Origin: Triatoma infestans
Taxonomy: Eukaryota; Arthropoda; Insecta; Hemiptera; Reduviidae
NCBI GenBank assembly: GCA_011037195.1
Contig: JAAEAF010007712.1
Span: 301,204-365,203, forward strand
Direction: 5' to 3'
DNA: 64,000 nucleotides
Made by a program: the position numbers and the translations under genes. The notes beneath the pieces are model-generated. The model had not been told where the DNA came from, ran no database searches, and saw only the letters and a list, made by a program, of their open reading frames with translations. This document shows, one piece after another, positions 24,567-35,139 of the stretch; position 1 is the first letter of the stretch, and each line of letters opens with the position of its first letter.

Positions 24567-24798
24567 TTTTCGCGTTGAGAACGGGTTAGTGGTTTGTTAT
24601 AAACCGATGTATCGCCTATATGCAATGTGCTTCTTCAGGATACTGTTAATTTGGTTGCTAAATCAACATTCATATCAACATTAAGCAAAATTAAGTGTTG
24701 ATTTAACATTGAAGTAAACACTACACTCAAGAAGCCTATTGTAATAAATTGAAACTTCCGTTTATAACAAATCACTGATGGGGTCTCATCCCGAAAAC
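24567..24798. repeat. Foldback repeat, family C, with hammerhead-like layout
   Basis: Two inverted arms (about 24567-24655 and 24700-24798) pair through blocks such as GTTTGTTATAAACCG on the left and CGTTTATAACAAATC on the right. Read outward, the left arm (minus strand) contains CTGAAGA, A, GCACATTGCATATAGGC, GATAC. The right arm (plus strand) contains CTCAAGA, A, GCCTATTGTAATAAATT, GAAAC. The two arms complement each other's damage: the GCCTAT of one and the ATAGGC of the other would form one stem. The order matches families A and B. Confidence 0.6.
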
Positions 24799-25209
24799 AA
24801 TGGCCGTGTAGGCCTAAAAGATCATATAACCAAATATTTAGTAAAAATTGAAATCTTTAACAAAAATATTTTCGAGAAAAACTTCTATCAGAATTGCAGT
24901 AAGAGAAAATCGTGTGAGTGTTTTGAATACATTTTTAATACAATCTTCATATTTTATCTCTTTTGAGAGGAGAGGAAGGAACGAAACGGTTTAACTCTTT
25001 TTCTATATAATTCAAATGGTTTAGGACGATAATGAAACACTTTCGGGTTCGCCTCCTCCTTCAAACGTATTACCGCTTTATGTACAATGATTGTTCCCAC
25101 CAGGGAGTTGTCAAAAATCGTGGAATTTTAAGCAAGATGTTTTTGTTTTTCTATTTACGCCGGGAATTTTTCTGAACCCGAAGTAGATTTATTCTCATCT
25201 TTGGATTTT
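24799..25209. other. Noncoding stretch with dispersed repeat piece
   Basis: The segment 24840-24930 resembles the dispersed AT-rich family (GAGAAAATCGTGTGAGTGTTTTGAA). Nothing else is recognised. Confidence 0.4.
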
Positions 25210-25925
25210 GCAAATTTTTAATTCCTTGGCATTATCAACTTACTTGAGAGCATTATTTTGTCCTTCTTTGTTGTAAAAAAACATCTTTATGTGCGAACTG
25301 TCTTCTGGATTCTTGGAATTTTGACTATGGTAAACTGTCTTATGCTCCAACTTTAAGTCCTCACAAACTGAAGAAGTAAGGATAAGACTTCCATCCACGA
25401 TAAGACTTCGTTATGACTTCCGTAATTGTTTCCTTGTACCTGTTTTGAACGTCTACAACAAACTTCCGGTTTTCCTCTGCCCTTTCCACACGAGTTAAAA
25501 CCCAAATCCTTTCAACAACACGCTTTTTCTCGATGTTAATTTCGTTTTATCTACTTCTACTACTATCCCAAGACCTCGAATTTGCATTTCTTCTATTGGA
25601 AGTAGATCTTAAAAAAGAAAGGCTATTCGGTAACAGTCTTACCTGACAAGTAAGTCAATTTTTTTTTACTATCAAACGTTATTTCCAAAAGATACAAATA
25701 GCCAAAAGTAAAAACATTTATGAATGCCCAGCTGCATGTACTAAAAAAACGTATCTTTAAAAATCTATTCCTGTTTTCTACACATCTTTGTATGTAACAC
25801 CGAAAGAATTTTGATCTCTTTATAATTTTTATGTCATTATTATTACATCTGGAACAACGCCTTTCCTTCTTTATTACTTGCTTTTCTAGTAAATAATTTA
25901 TTACAGCATCTTTTTGTTCTTCCAC
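25210..25925 (-). pseudogene. Merlin-like (IS1595/ISXO2-type) DNA transposon transposase relic
   Basis: The 25623-25925 open frame (100 codons) has a zinc-ribbon-like start, C-S-R-C ... FFRCYIQRC, followed by a helical segment; this layout is typical for Merlin/ISXO2 transposases. Past its stop, other minus-strand frames continue the DDE-type domain: GIVVEVDKTKL with the first catalytic aspartate (about 25550-25590), then RIWVLTRVERAEENRKFVVDVQ and YKETITEVITKSY (about 25400-25520), and DLKLEHKTVYHSQN near 25340. At least three frame breaks are present. Family enzymes move DNA segments by cut-and-paste. I did not find terminal inverted repeats. It could also be a captured insertion-sequence-like gene, but the animal Merlin group is the simpler reading. 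Confidence 0.65.
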
Positions 25926-26011
25926 ACTTCTACGATTTCATGTAATTCATATTTGATTTATTTATAATGAAAAAAGCATCATTTAGTTAAGTAAAAAAAC
26001 AAACAAATGTA

Positions 26012-26229
26012 AATCAGAACCATTATTATTATTATTCGCAAAAGGGGAGGGCAAAACCCTACGCTATCCAAAGCCCCCCAGGGCCCATATAGCTACCCCT
26101 AAAGAATAACAACCACTGAATGAAAATCCAGGCCCAGGTTTTAACCATTAAGTTTCACAACAGACCGAACAAATCGGACCAAAACCTTAAAAGGACACAG
26201 CTTAAGATCCGACATCCAATCAGAACCAT
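26012..26229 (-). mobile_element. Short LINE 3' tail flanked by 12-bp target duplication
   Basis: AATCAGAACCAT occurs at 26012-26023 and again, identical, at 26218-26229. Between them is about 195 bp ending (on the minus strand) in an AAT-repeat tail at 26022-26036. The layout is that of a severely 5'-truncated non-LTR retrotransposon inserted in minus orientation. The body contains GGGCCCTGGGGGGCTTTGG and has no coding sequence that I recognise. Confidence 0.75.
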
Positions 26230-26783
26230 ATGATCCATATTGTAAAATAGAAATTAGTATTAATAAACATCTTTTATATCCACCATCGTTAGAGTGGCTG
26301 TTGTCATCTATATATATTCATTTTCTGAATGTAACTCTATGGATATTCCCTATGATGCCTTCTACTAATAGGAAGTAAGGACCTTCATCATTTTGTTAGC
26401 ATTTATTCAAAATGGCCGCCTGTGTTGTTTCGTTAGTAACATTATTGTTGATACTATTACCGTAGCTATTTTCTTTACTTTTTATAACTTTAGGAGAGAG
26501 ACTTAGTCAATTTGTTTTTCTTCTCTTCCTACTTGGCCTCTTGTCTGGCTAATTAGCCAGGGATGTAAATAAGGTTATTTATTCTCTGTCCAAGTTTCTA
26601 GCGGTTTTCATGTATACCGTCTTAGCATCCGGCGTTTTAGCTGCGGCTGATGGTAACTAGAAATTGTTCCTTGATATAGTAACGAGGCTCCACACCCCCT
26701 AGGTGACGTTAATTCAGGAATGTCCTCTCCCGAGCTAACGATATTTTATACATTAGACTCACCGCTATTGGAGGCCGTGGCTG
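26230..26783. other. Noncoding stretch
   Basis: No gene is recognisable. The part at 26600-26760 is GC-richer and may be a retroelement untranslated region, but no diagnostic motif was found. Confidence 0.35.
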
Positions 26784-27015
26784 TATTATTATTATTAAAG
26801 TAAAGTAAAGTAATGCCTATTTTTTCAAGCGGGCTTAACGTCCAACTACCAAATTAGGTGTCGTGGACGGGGGCGGAAGCACCTACTTTACTATTAACAT
26901 TTTTTTAAACAAATATAAAATTTAGGTGTACGCTGGACTCGAACTGGGGTCCTCCCACTTACAAGTCCATGCTCATAACCAATACACCAACACCCGGCCC
27001 GTATTATTATTATTA
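26784..27015 (-). mobile_element. tRNA-derived SINE inside a TAA microsatellite
   Basis: On the minus strand the unit starts with GGGCCGGGTGTTGG. An A-box-like TGGTGTATTGGTTATGAGC lies at 26971-26989 and a B-box-like AGTTCGAGTCC at 26935-26945. The A to B spacing (about 40 nt between starts) matches tRNA-derived SINEs. The body continues to about 26815 and ends in a CTTTA-repeat tail. TATTATTATTATTA flanks it on both sides (26784-26797 and 27002-27015), so it probably inserted into a TAA-repeat tract, with the tract serving as the duplication. The 3' body matches 40091-40165. Confidence 0.7.
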
Positions 27016-27469
27016 TTTGACTTATCTTTTGTCCCATCTCTGGTTGCCAGTGGATCTCTGTCGTGAGGCAGGTTATCTCTGCTCATTTTCATGCTTTCAT
27101 CTTTAAAAGTATTTTTGTTTTACTTTCTTCTTTTGTATTTATTGGTGGGTTATTTTCCCGTGAACTAAATTTTTTGTACCGAGAAGGTAGTTGACCCACT
27201 AAAGCTTATATTATATAATTTACGTAATTTGATAATAAATCGATAAAAAAAAAGGGAAACTTTACAGAGCTGAAAAGACTTTCCAATTTCCAGATTGTTT
27301 CCCTAGAAACGTGTGTTTCTAGGGTTTTAAAGTATAGAACATTAAGGTTTTAAAGGATACGGGAAACGGGAAACTATAAAGTCAAATTCTTTTTCTAACT
27401 GAACATTTATTGTGGCCACCTTGGCTCCTGTTGGTACAAGTTTGAATATAGAATGATTGTCTTGATCGT

Positions 27470-27840
27470 GAGCCAGAGTTTGTCAGCTTGGATCCGCTAA
27501 TGACTCTGCTACGTTGAGATGGCTGACACATTGGCACGTAAAGTTACAGCAATCTTTATAGAGCCGGAAGCCTTTTATGGTAGATATTCGTCGTACAAGC
27601 GATTAGCTAGTCAAAGAAAAGTTCAGAAATGAGGAATGCACCTTGTGTGTGCATTGTCTGGAGAATTTATGCAAGACTGACATAATCTGGGCAGTTACGA
27701 CTGGAAAAGATCAGTAAGACTGGAGACATGCATCAGTCTGAGCAAATACTGCGTAGTTAATAGGTATCTCATGTAGTCTAGGATGCAAGGGTGCAATAGA
27801 TCATTAGGATTACAGTGCACTATTCCAAAGGAGAAAATAT
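27470..27840 (+). mobile_element. LINE relic, end of RNase H and 3' end
   Basis: The plus strand reads EMADTLARKV and FIEPEAFYG (27520-27585), the last RNase H block and the element-specific segment that follows it, as in the 22.65 kb copy (ALAREG, FIGPEPFCG). The remainder is decayed. The copy ends near 27800-27830 with GCAATAGATC and AGGATTACAGTGCA, a variant of the shared LINE 3' end motif. Confidence 0.65.
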
Positions 27841-28338
27841 ATGATGCTTAGTGTTTATGTACATCTCTAATAATGTGAACTTATTTTTCGTGTTCTTAGG
27901 CTGGGTACTCGCAAGGGAACCAAGATCCGTGAAGAAATTCTCGTTCACTAAGGCCTGGTCTGTTTACATTAGAGCTTCGATGTATTGTATATAGATTTTC
28001 TTTGATATATTATTTTTTTAAAAAGAAAACACTAAATTAATCACAATAATTAGTTTATCTTATTGATTTCCATAATAATAGTGTACCTATTTTCCTTCTC
28101 AATAATTCATTTTAATAATTATTCCTTGTAAATTATTTTATCATTTTCGCATAATATTAACTAATCTAAATTGTAAATGAAATTTGTATCAAGTGATGAA
28201 GTTGGGCATAATTAAAATGTATATACAAGTTATTAAATTTGCTTTGGAATACTGTTGTGCGCTGACAGTGTATAATTGGAACTGAATTCAGTTTGTATTT
28301 ATAAACCAATAACTTTGAATGCAATAAACAAAGATATA

Positions 28339-28490
28339 GTTGAATATGTGGATGGGTTCGCAGTGCTGGATAACATCTGGTATTTTATCCGTCGTAAAAT
28401 GTACATTCCTTTTGTTTCTGACCGGTTTCGGATTTTCATCCATCGTCAAAGCACATTTACCAAGTTCGTGTAGAGAGTTCACTTCAACGT
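28339..28490 (-). repeat. Family A repeat, single unit with hammerhead-like core
   Basis: A single minus-strand unit of about 150 bp. The core at 28420-28449 reads TTGACGA (first base changed from C), T, GGAT-GAAA-ATCC, GAAA, CCGGTC. On the 3' side it continues to GGATAAAATACCAGATG and a CATCCACATATTCAAC end (28339-28355). On the 5' side is GTGAACTCTCTACACGAACTT, also present in the 10.3 kb copy. Confidence 0.75.
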
Positions 28491-28814
28491 AATGTTTCTG
28501 TTACACTCACACTTGTTGGTGTCAAAATATATATTTACCTGTTATTCATTCTAGTTTACATGTTCTGTTTATATACATTTTATAAGTAACGGAGTAAGAG
28601 GTGTTATAATAATGTTTTAATTAAAATAAAACATAATTTAAACCTTTGATTATATTATCTAACATTATAAAACCAGTGTATCTCTTCAGTTACTTTTACT
28701 CTTGTTAAAAATTAAATGCAGATGTAGGCTAAAACTAAAGAAAAATGAAATCCTAAAGGAAATTCTATGGATGCAAATTGCACGGTTCACTTTAGAATAC
28801 TTTCTTCATACTTT

Positions 28815-29165
28815 TTACTTTCTCTTACTAATATTGAGAAATATTACTACGATTATATCAATTTTTTCTTATCGCTTTCTTTGAAGAAAGAAGACTGTTC
28901 ACTGTCTGAAATGTTATCTAACCTAAACTAATAGCTCTATTTTTGCCATTTTTCCAGGTTTCATATTTCTTGATAACATAATAAACAGCGTAGAAGTTTA
29001 ATTTCTAAGGTCCGCTGTTTCTTAAAAAAAAAAAATCACAATTTTTACTTTCTCTTACTCTTAGTAAGAGGAATTATTGTAATCGTGTCAATTTTCGATA
29101 TTGAGTTTTCACCGGAAATATCCGTTTTGAGGTCCCCTGAGTCCAAAAAGTGGTTTTTAGCAAAT

Positions 29166-29200
<35 letters not shown>

Positions 29201-29211
29201 ATGGTATATAC

Positions 29212-29245
<34 letters not shown>

Positions 29246-31130
29246 GTGACCAGCATAGCTCAAAAACGAAAAACCGTAGAAAGTTGAGAAACTTGATATT
29301 AAGTTTAGGTATCACCATGGGATCTGAGTGTGCGTTATCTGTCAAAATTCCTCAACCGGAAATTCCACTTTACTAGTCGCTTTTTTCACGTTTTTGCGAT
29401 TTTCTCAAAAATGGCTCCTACGATTTTCTTTAAACTTGGTATATCAACTATACATACAAAGAGCTACAACTTTTATTTGAAATATTTCTCTGGCTAGGGG
29501 AGGGGTGGGGTTAGGTTTTTCATCTTAACTTCAATTTCAGTTTATTAGACAATTCTGTCATCTAAATAATGTTAATTAGAATTAAATATGTTGTTGCAAT
29601 TCCGAGTTTGAAAAAATCGGATAACCGGAAGTGCGTTTGTTTTAACACTTTAATAAATGATTTTTTTCACTTTTTCGCGATTTTCTCAAAAATAGCTCCG
29701 ACGAAACATGCAAAGATCTACATCTTTTATTTAAAACATTTCTCTGGCAAAATTCATTTAAGGGCATTTTTAGGGGAGGGCTGGGGTTACAGCTTCCTTT
29801 AAAGTGGTATCATAGTTGATTATACAATTCTATCATCCAAACAAAATTAAATAGAAATAGATGGCCAAAACTCCAAGTTTTAAGAAAATTAGTAAACCTG
29901 AAGTGCGCTTTTACTGAAAGGTTTTTTTTCAGTTTTCGACGAATTTCATTAAATTTAGTACACAATCTATAAAATTTATCAATTATAATTTTGAGAACTG
30001 GAGTAAGAGAAAGTTATGTGAGTGTTTCACACCAGATTTCTTTTTCTTAAATGTGGCATAACTCGCTCTTTTTTCCAAAATTGTACTTACACCTTTTTTT
30101 GTAATCGCAAGGCAATACTGACTTAATTAACTTCTGATAAATTGTTACTACTGTTTAATTTTACGATTCTGTGCTATGATATTATATATCATTAGTACTT
30201 ATTTATTAAATTTGCTTCTGGGCTAAATTCATTTATTTCTCTTGAATTAATTAGTAATAAATTTCTAATTTTGTCTTAATTCATTTAAAAAGAGATTTTG
30301 TTACTACCAAAACTCTTTTATACAGAGATTTTCTTTAAGAACAAAATAATATTCTATATTATAGCCGGCAATATATGGTTTCCATATTCCTCAGTTACTG
30401 TCATACTCTATAAATCTGGTAGTGAAGACGGTTTGAACGTAACTAGAAGAGGTAGTACAAAAACTAGCGTAACGAAAGTTGTTACCATTTTGAGATGTAA
30501 TGATAACACATTAGGTTTTTTTAGTTTTTCACGGATTTCATCCTTGTTTAATGGTAAAAAAAACACATACAGGAACACAGGACAGGAACACATACAGAGA
30601 TATTCGTTTATTACATTTAGAAAGACATTCAGTACATCATTTTTAAGCAGCAACAAATTTCATTAATGAACTTAATTTTTTTTTTTTACTTTCTTTTACT
30701 CCTCATAAAGAGGAAGTATTGTGATCCTGTCAGAGATTTCCAGTCGAATTGAATTTTCACCTTTGAGGTCTCCTCAACACGAAATAAATGGTTTATCGAA
30801 ATCTGTGACTGTGTGTGTGTGCATGTGTAAACAAAATATCTCAAAACCAGAAAAACTGATCTGACACGTGGGTTTCAGTCAAAAATCCATCAATCAGAAA
30901 TGTTTACAGAATTTTTTTTTTTTTAATTTTTTTAGTTTATTATTAAGGACAAGTAACGTTATGCTTTTCTCTAAAGTACCATTTCATTCACGATTCACGG
31001 TTCACTTCTTAAACAGTATTAAGATATATGAAAAGAATCGATAGAATTTTACATTTAAAGAAAATTGGTTAACCAGAAGTGCAATTATACATAATAGTTG
31101 TACATAAAAGAATGAAACATTATGTCTAAA
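28815..31130. repeat. Satellite-like AT-rich repeat block
   Basis: The block is made of related units. CGATTTTCTCAAAAATGGCTCC (29398-29419) recurs with one change at 29678-29699, a spacing of 280 bp, each followed by an ACATCTTTTATTT or ACAACTTTTATTT element and a GGGGAGG...TGGGGTTA element. Hairpin-forming palindromes (TTTACTTTCTCTTACT / AGTAAGAGGAA) lie at 29045-29074 and 30685-30718. A long (TA)n tract covers about 29168-29231 and creates several spurious open frames. The 122-codon frame at 30298-30666 lies within the repeat and is not supported as a gene. Confidence 0.65.
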
Positions 31131-31269
31131 AGAGACAATAAAATTTACATATAATTGAGTTTTTTGTCATTTTATTTAACGCTTTTTTCCTCTTGTTTTC
31201 CATTTTTGAGCTAGGAGCTAGAATTATAGCTTTTGGGACCATCTCTCACATTGTAACTGTTGAGCATGT

Positions 31270-31830
31270 CAGTTTTAGTATAAACATATTGGATTACATT
31301 GTCAGCGAGGTGGCAGATCGCCTTGCCCGGAAGATAGGTACCCTTATTGAAACTGATCTCTTTTGTGGCATTGGAAGATGACTCATGAGTGCAGCTATCA
31401 AAGCACGTGCGCACAAGAATGGTGAGTGTAAACCCCAGACCAGAGATAGGCGTAAAAGTTTTTTAGTAGCTAATCGCCTAGGCCTACTGCAGAGCTAGTC
31501 ACGCAACAAGACCGTGCGGTCATATGGGTGAGTGAAGACCTTCTTACTGGCCAGTCCTGACTTAAGAAAGCACTTGCATGGGTCTGACAAAGGATGATAG
31601 TCTGCGCAGGTTTTGTCAGGAAGAAAAAGAAACAGCACTGCATGTACTGTGTCAATGTGAGATGGTTGTCAAAGAGAGATATCTCTTTAGGCCTTGAAGA
31701 CTGATAAGACTCTTTCCAGATTGATTAGTCTAATTAGGCGGCATGAATGGAGAGCACCCTAAGTGAGGGAGCCACAATAGATTCATAAGGGTCGCGGTGG
31801 CGTACGCTTGCTAGCTAATCCACACAGAAT
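31270..31830 (+). mobile_element. LINE relic, RNase H end, C-terminal zinc-finger-like region and 3' end
   Basis: VSEVADRLARKIGTL (about 31300-31345) is the final RNase H block. Further on, in another frame, FCQEEKETALHVLCQC (about 31612-31660) matches the C-terminal CCHC-like motif of this LINE group, with the first cysteine changed. The 3' end motif CACAATAGATTC ... GGTCGCGGTGGCG lies at 31771-31803. Stops and frameshifts are frequent. A second partial copy of the zinc-finger segment is found at 32003-32062. Confidence 0.7.
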
Positions 31831-32594
31831 CTATGTGATTGTATTTCATAAATTTACATCACAAAACATTGTAATGAAATGTAACACAAGTAGTATGTAA
31901 TCAATTATGAGAAGCGAGCTGCTCGCGTCAAGCAGACATGCTTCACTACGTTGTCGGTTTTTTCGCGAATCTCTTCGATTGTTACGTTCAGGTTTTTTTC
32001 TTCGCAGGTTTTGTCAGGAAGAAAAAGAAAGCACTGCATGTACTGTTTCAATGTGAGATGCATGTTTGTCGCGACATGTTTGTCCAGAGCATATTCATCA
32101 TTTTCATCCAGTAGTTAACACAGTGACGTGCAGACGCGTGTACGCTACAATGGAAGAAAATCTTTTATTTTTTACTGAACAGAGTTAAACAGTAGATTTC
32201 GTAAGAAATCGATCTTATGGGATCCCCAACATAATAATAAATTAAAAAAAAAACATGACGCTCCGTCATTTAACATTTTTTCCCTAAACAAATTTGTCTG
32301 CCACAAACATTAAGTCTTTAGCATTTTGTAATAGTATACCATTACAATGAACGCAGCGCTCACAGCTTGTAAGTCATAAGACTTATGAGTCTTTATATCA
32401 GAGATATAAATCTCTGAATCGATTGACACAAAAATGGAGCCAGATGTGCCAAGCCTTTAAAACGAACATTTGTGCTTTCATATTTCTAATGTATAACTCA
32501 TTACGAGTATTAGGTACGATTTATCGTACATTACAATGTACTGATAAATCACCGCCTTTAAGATGCTTATGAAAATTGTGCTGGCAACTATATA
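31831..32594. other. Noncoding stretch with a partial LINE duplicate
   Basis: Bases 32003-32062 repeat 31602-31660 with few changes, embedded in sequence I do not recognise. No other feature seen. Confidence 0.4.
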
Positions 32595-32596
32595 TA

Positions 32597-33632
32597 CAGT
32601 AAGACCCCGCTTAACGCGTAGGATACGTTCCATCAAAGTAGAGCGTAATGCGAAACAGCGCTAAACGAGACTATCTTAACATGTAAATAATGGGGTTAGG
32701 GGAAGATGGATAGAAAATTGGTTAGGTATAAAATGTAATAATTATGTATTTTTAATAAAAATAAAACCAAACATTTATTTCTTACAAAAATAAAAACAAT
32801 ATAAACGAATATACTTATAAAAACAATAAGATTGTAAGTCAGTCAGATCATTCAGTCTATTCTGTGTTTCCAATTTTCTGCCTTTTTGTCAAGAAGGCAT
32901 CTAATGTAGTTTGCGTTTTCCTTCTGCGTTCTGTTAGAAGTTGTTGATAAGTGGATAAAGCATCTGTAAAACCCCGTCTTGCTTTTGAATTCCTGTCAAA
33001 ATTTGGATCATTTTCAACAAATTGGTCCATAATTTCAGTTATAGTGGTCAAACTCCTTTTTACAAACGCCATCGAAAGTTCTTGTTGCTCTTCTTCGAAA
33101 TCACTAGTCTCAATATTTTTGTTTTCTTCTTGCTCAGTTAATTCCTTGAGCTCATCATTAGAAAGACTAGCTGCTGTTTCTTGAACTATTTCTTCGACGT
33201 ATTCCACATTTACCTCATCTAAACCGGTTTGTTTCGCTAATTCCACTATTTCTTCCACTATTTCATCCATATCGACAGTGTCCAATGTCTTCGCTCTTAC
33301 TTAAATCTGGCTAAATGTTCTTCCATACTCCTTTCAAAGATCTTTCTGTTATCTCATTCCAAGAAAGGTTTATATTTGCTACAGCATTCATGATATTGTA
33401 GTTTTTCCAAAATTCTCTTATTGATTGCTTGTCTTCTCCGTCTGTTTTTTTCAAACATCTGCTTAAATGTTCGCCGCAAGCAATAAGCCTTAAAATTGGA
33501 TATAACGCCTTGGTCCATTGGGAAATCCCCATAGTGCTGCGAGCAATTTCTGGGAATCCCCGGGTTGAAATAAAAACCGAGCGCTAAACCGAAACAGCGC
33601 TAAACGAAACAGTGTTAAGCGGGGTCTTACTG
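32597..33632 (-). mobile_element. Tigger/pogo-like DNA transposon, internally deleted
   Basis: The ends are perfect 19-bp inverted repeats, CAGTAAGACCCCGCTTAAC, at 32597-32615 and 33614-33632, each flanked by TA (32595-32596, 33633-33634), the expected target duplication. Just inside each end a direct repeat GAAACAGCGCTAAACGA occurs (about 32652-32669 and 33592-33608), a possible transposase binding site. Inside is only the C-terminal third of the transposase on the minus strand. At 1,036 bp it is far shorter than an autonomous Tigger-like element, so it depends on another source of transposase. Confidence 0.88.
32857..33532 (-). pseudogene. Tigger-like transposase, C-terminal remnant
   Basis: Two minus-strand frames remain. 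The upstream one (33311-33532, 73 codons) has REFWKNYNIMNAVANI and WNEITERSLKGVWK, the conserved block after the DDE domain in Tigger/jerky-type proteins. The downstream one (32857-33285, 142 codons) has acidic and coiled segments (VEEIVQETAASLSNDELKEL) and a C-terminal basic tail. An in-frame stop after VWKNI and a phase change near 33290 separate them. The CENP-B-like DNA-binding domain and catalytic DDE residues are missing, so it cannot act as a transposase. The 142-codon frame is long for chance, but its position inside the inverted repeats explains it. Confidence 0.8.
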
Positions 33633-33634
33633 TA

Positions 33635-35139
33635 CTTAATTTAATCGAATTCCATACCACAGTTAACTTATATAGAAAAATATCTATGATTTTTATTTAG
33701 TTTCATAAAATATTTTTCGAAGTCCTGTCATTATGAACTAAGTAATATTAAGCTGAAGACCATACTTTTTTTTCCTTTATCAATATTGATGAAGGCACAT
33801 TTAAACTCAATATTACGCCATTCTTCTACGCGATAAACCGATTTCGATTTCACTTTTTCATGTAGGAATCATTGCATTTATCTAAAGAATTTGCCTCATT
33901 TTGCGCTGCAAGAAATGGCCATAAATGTTCCCGATTTTCGGATAATTGCATCTCTGAGGATTAAAGGGAATTAAAGTAAATATCCCTTTCTATTACTCAA
34001 AAGTTTATTATATACTAATTTAATAAAATATATATATTAAACAATAGAAAACTTTTTTCACTAATTCGAAGGTAAAACAGATAATATCTAACCTACATCA
34101 GTGGTTCTTTCACTTTTCAATGAATCGGCCCCCTTTAAGAAAATTGTTTTTCCCGTCGACACTTTCAACACCATTACTTAATAGCACTTTTTTCTTATAA
34201 CAGTAAAAGAAAATAAAAAGTAAATATAATAAAATTAATTTTTATTATTTTATTTATACTTCTGTGGGGCTTCTCCTTTCACACTTCGCGTGTTTCTTTT
34301 TACAGATGTCTTTTTCTTTGTGTTTACTTTTACGACAATCAGTGTATTATTTAGTTCAAATATTTATCACGTTTTATTTCTTGGAGTCAGTGCGTTGGAG
34401 TCATTAGCAGCCCAGTTAAATGTACTTAATGTTATCTGTATCAATAAATATTTGCCCTTTTCAAGTAACTATTATGAAGAGTTTATAAAGAATTTTACAT
34501 AAATCACTAAAGATAGTTATTAGTAGCTATTGATGTCATTAGATGTCAACTTTTTTTTTTTTTTTTATTTTTTTTTACAACCTTTTTATCAATATTTTCT
34601 TTATAATATAGAGATGTGGTGTTCGGATTTTTGAGCGATCAGGCAATTCCGGACGTTCTAGAATTCTCTTGGGGAATTAATTCCTGATAGTTTTATTTTC
34701 CTAATTACACTAGAAAAATGCTAACTTAATATGAATTAATTTACTCAAAGATCTCTCAAACATCTTTTACATCTATCAATCCTAACTAACCATTCAACAA
34801 CGAACGATACCTTTGGGAAGTGTTGCTCTGTAATACCTCTTCCATACTTTTTATTTTTGTTTCCCTTTGGTAGCAACCCTATCATTGGGGAGTTTATTTT
34901 CTACATACACCACACCTTCGGTACTACATGTAATAAAGTACATTAATATAAACTTTAACTCAAATAAATATGTATACAGATACAAAAGAAAATGTAAATA
35001 ATTTCAGATGACAAATTTCAACTAAAAACAGTAATAGTATATGAGTATGTGAGTAAAACAGTTATAATATGTGACTAATGATTTTATAAACAATATGAAG
35101 AAATGAACAATGACAATATGTGCAGATAAGATGGAAAGT
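33635..35139. other. AT-rich noncoding stretch
   Basis: No gene or repeat boundary recognised. The 70-codon frame at 34290-34502 is low complexity. Confidence 0.45.

Noticed and set aside
29045..29376. Four overlapping frames rich in Tyr and Ile
   Set aside because: They are translations of the (TA)n microsatellite at about 29168-29231.
30298..30666. 122-codon open frame with an opposing 82-codon frame
   Set aside because: It lies within the dispersed AT-rich repeat and crosses a segment that differs between copies.
32857..33285. 142-codon acidic frame as a host gene
   Set aside because: It lies inside perfect Tigger inverted repeats and matches the position and character of the transposase C-terminus.
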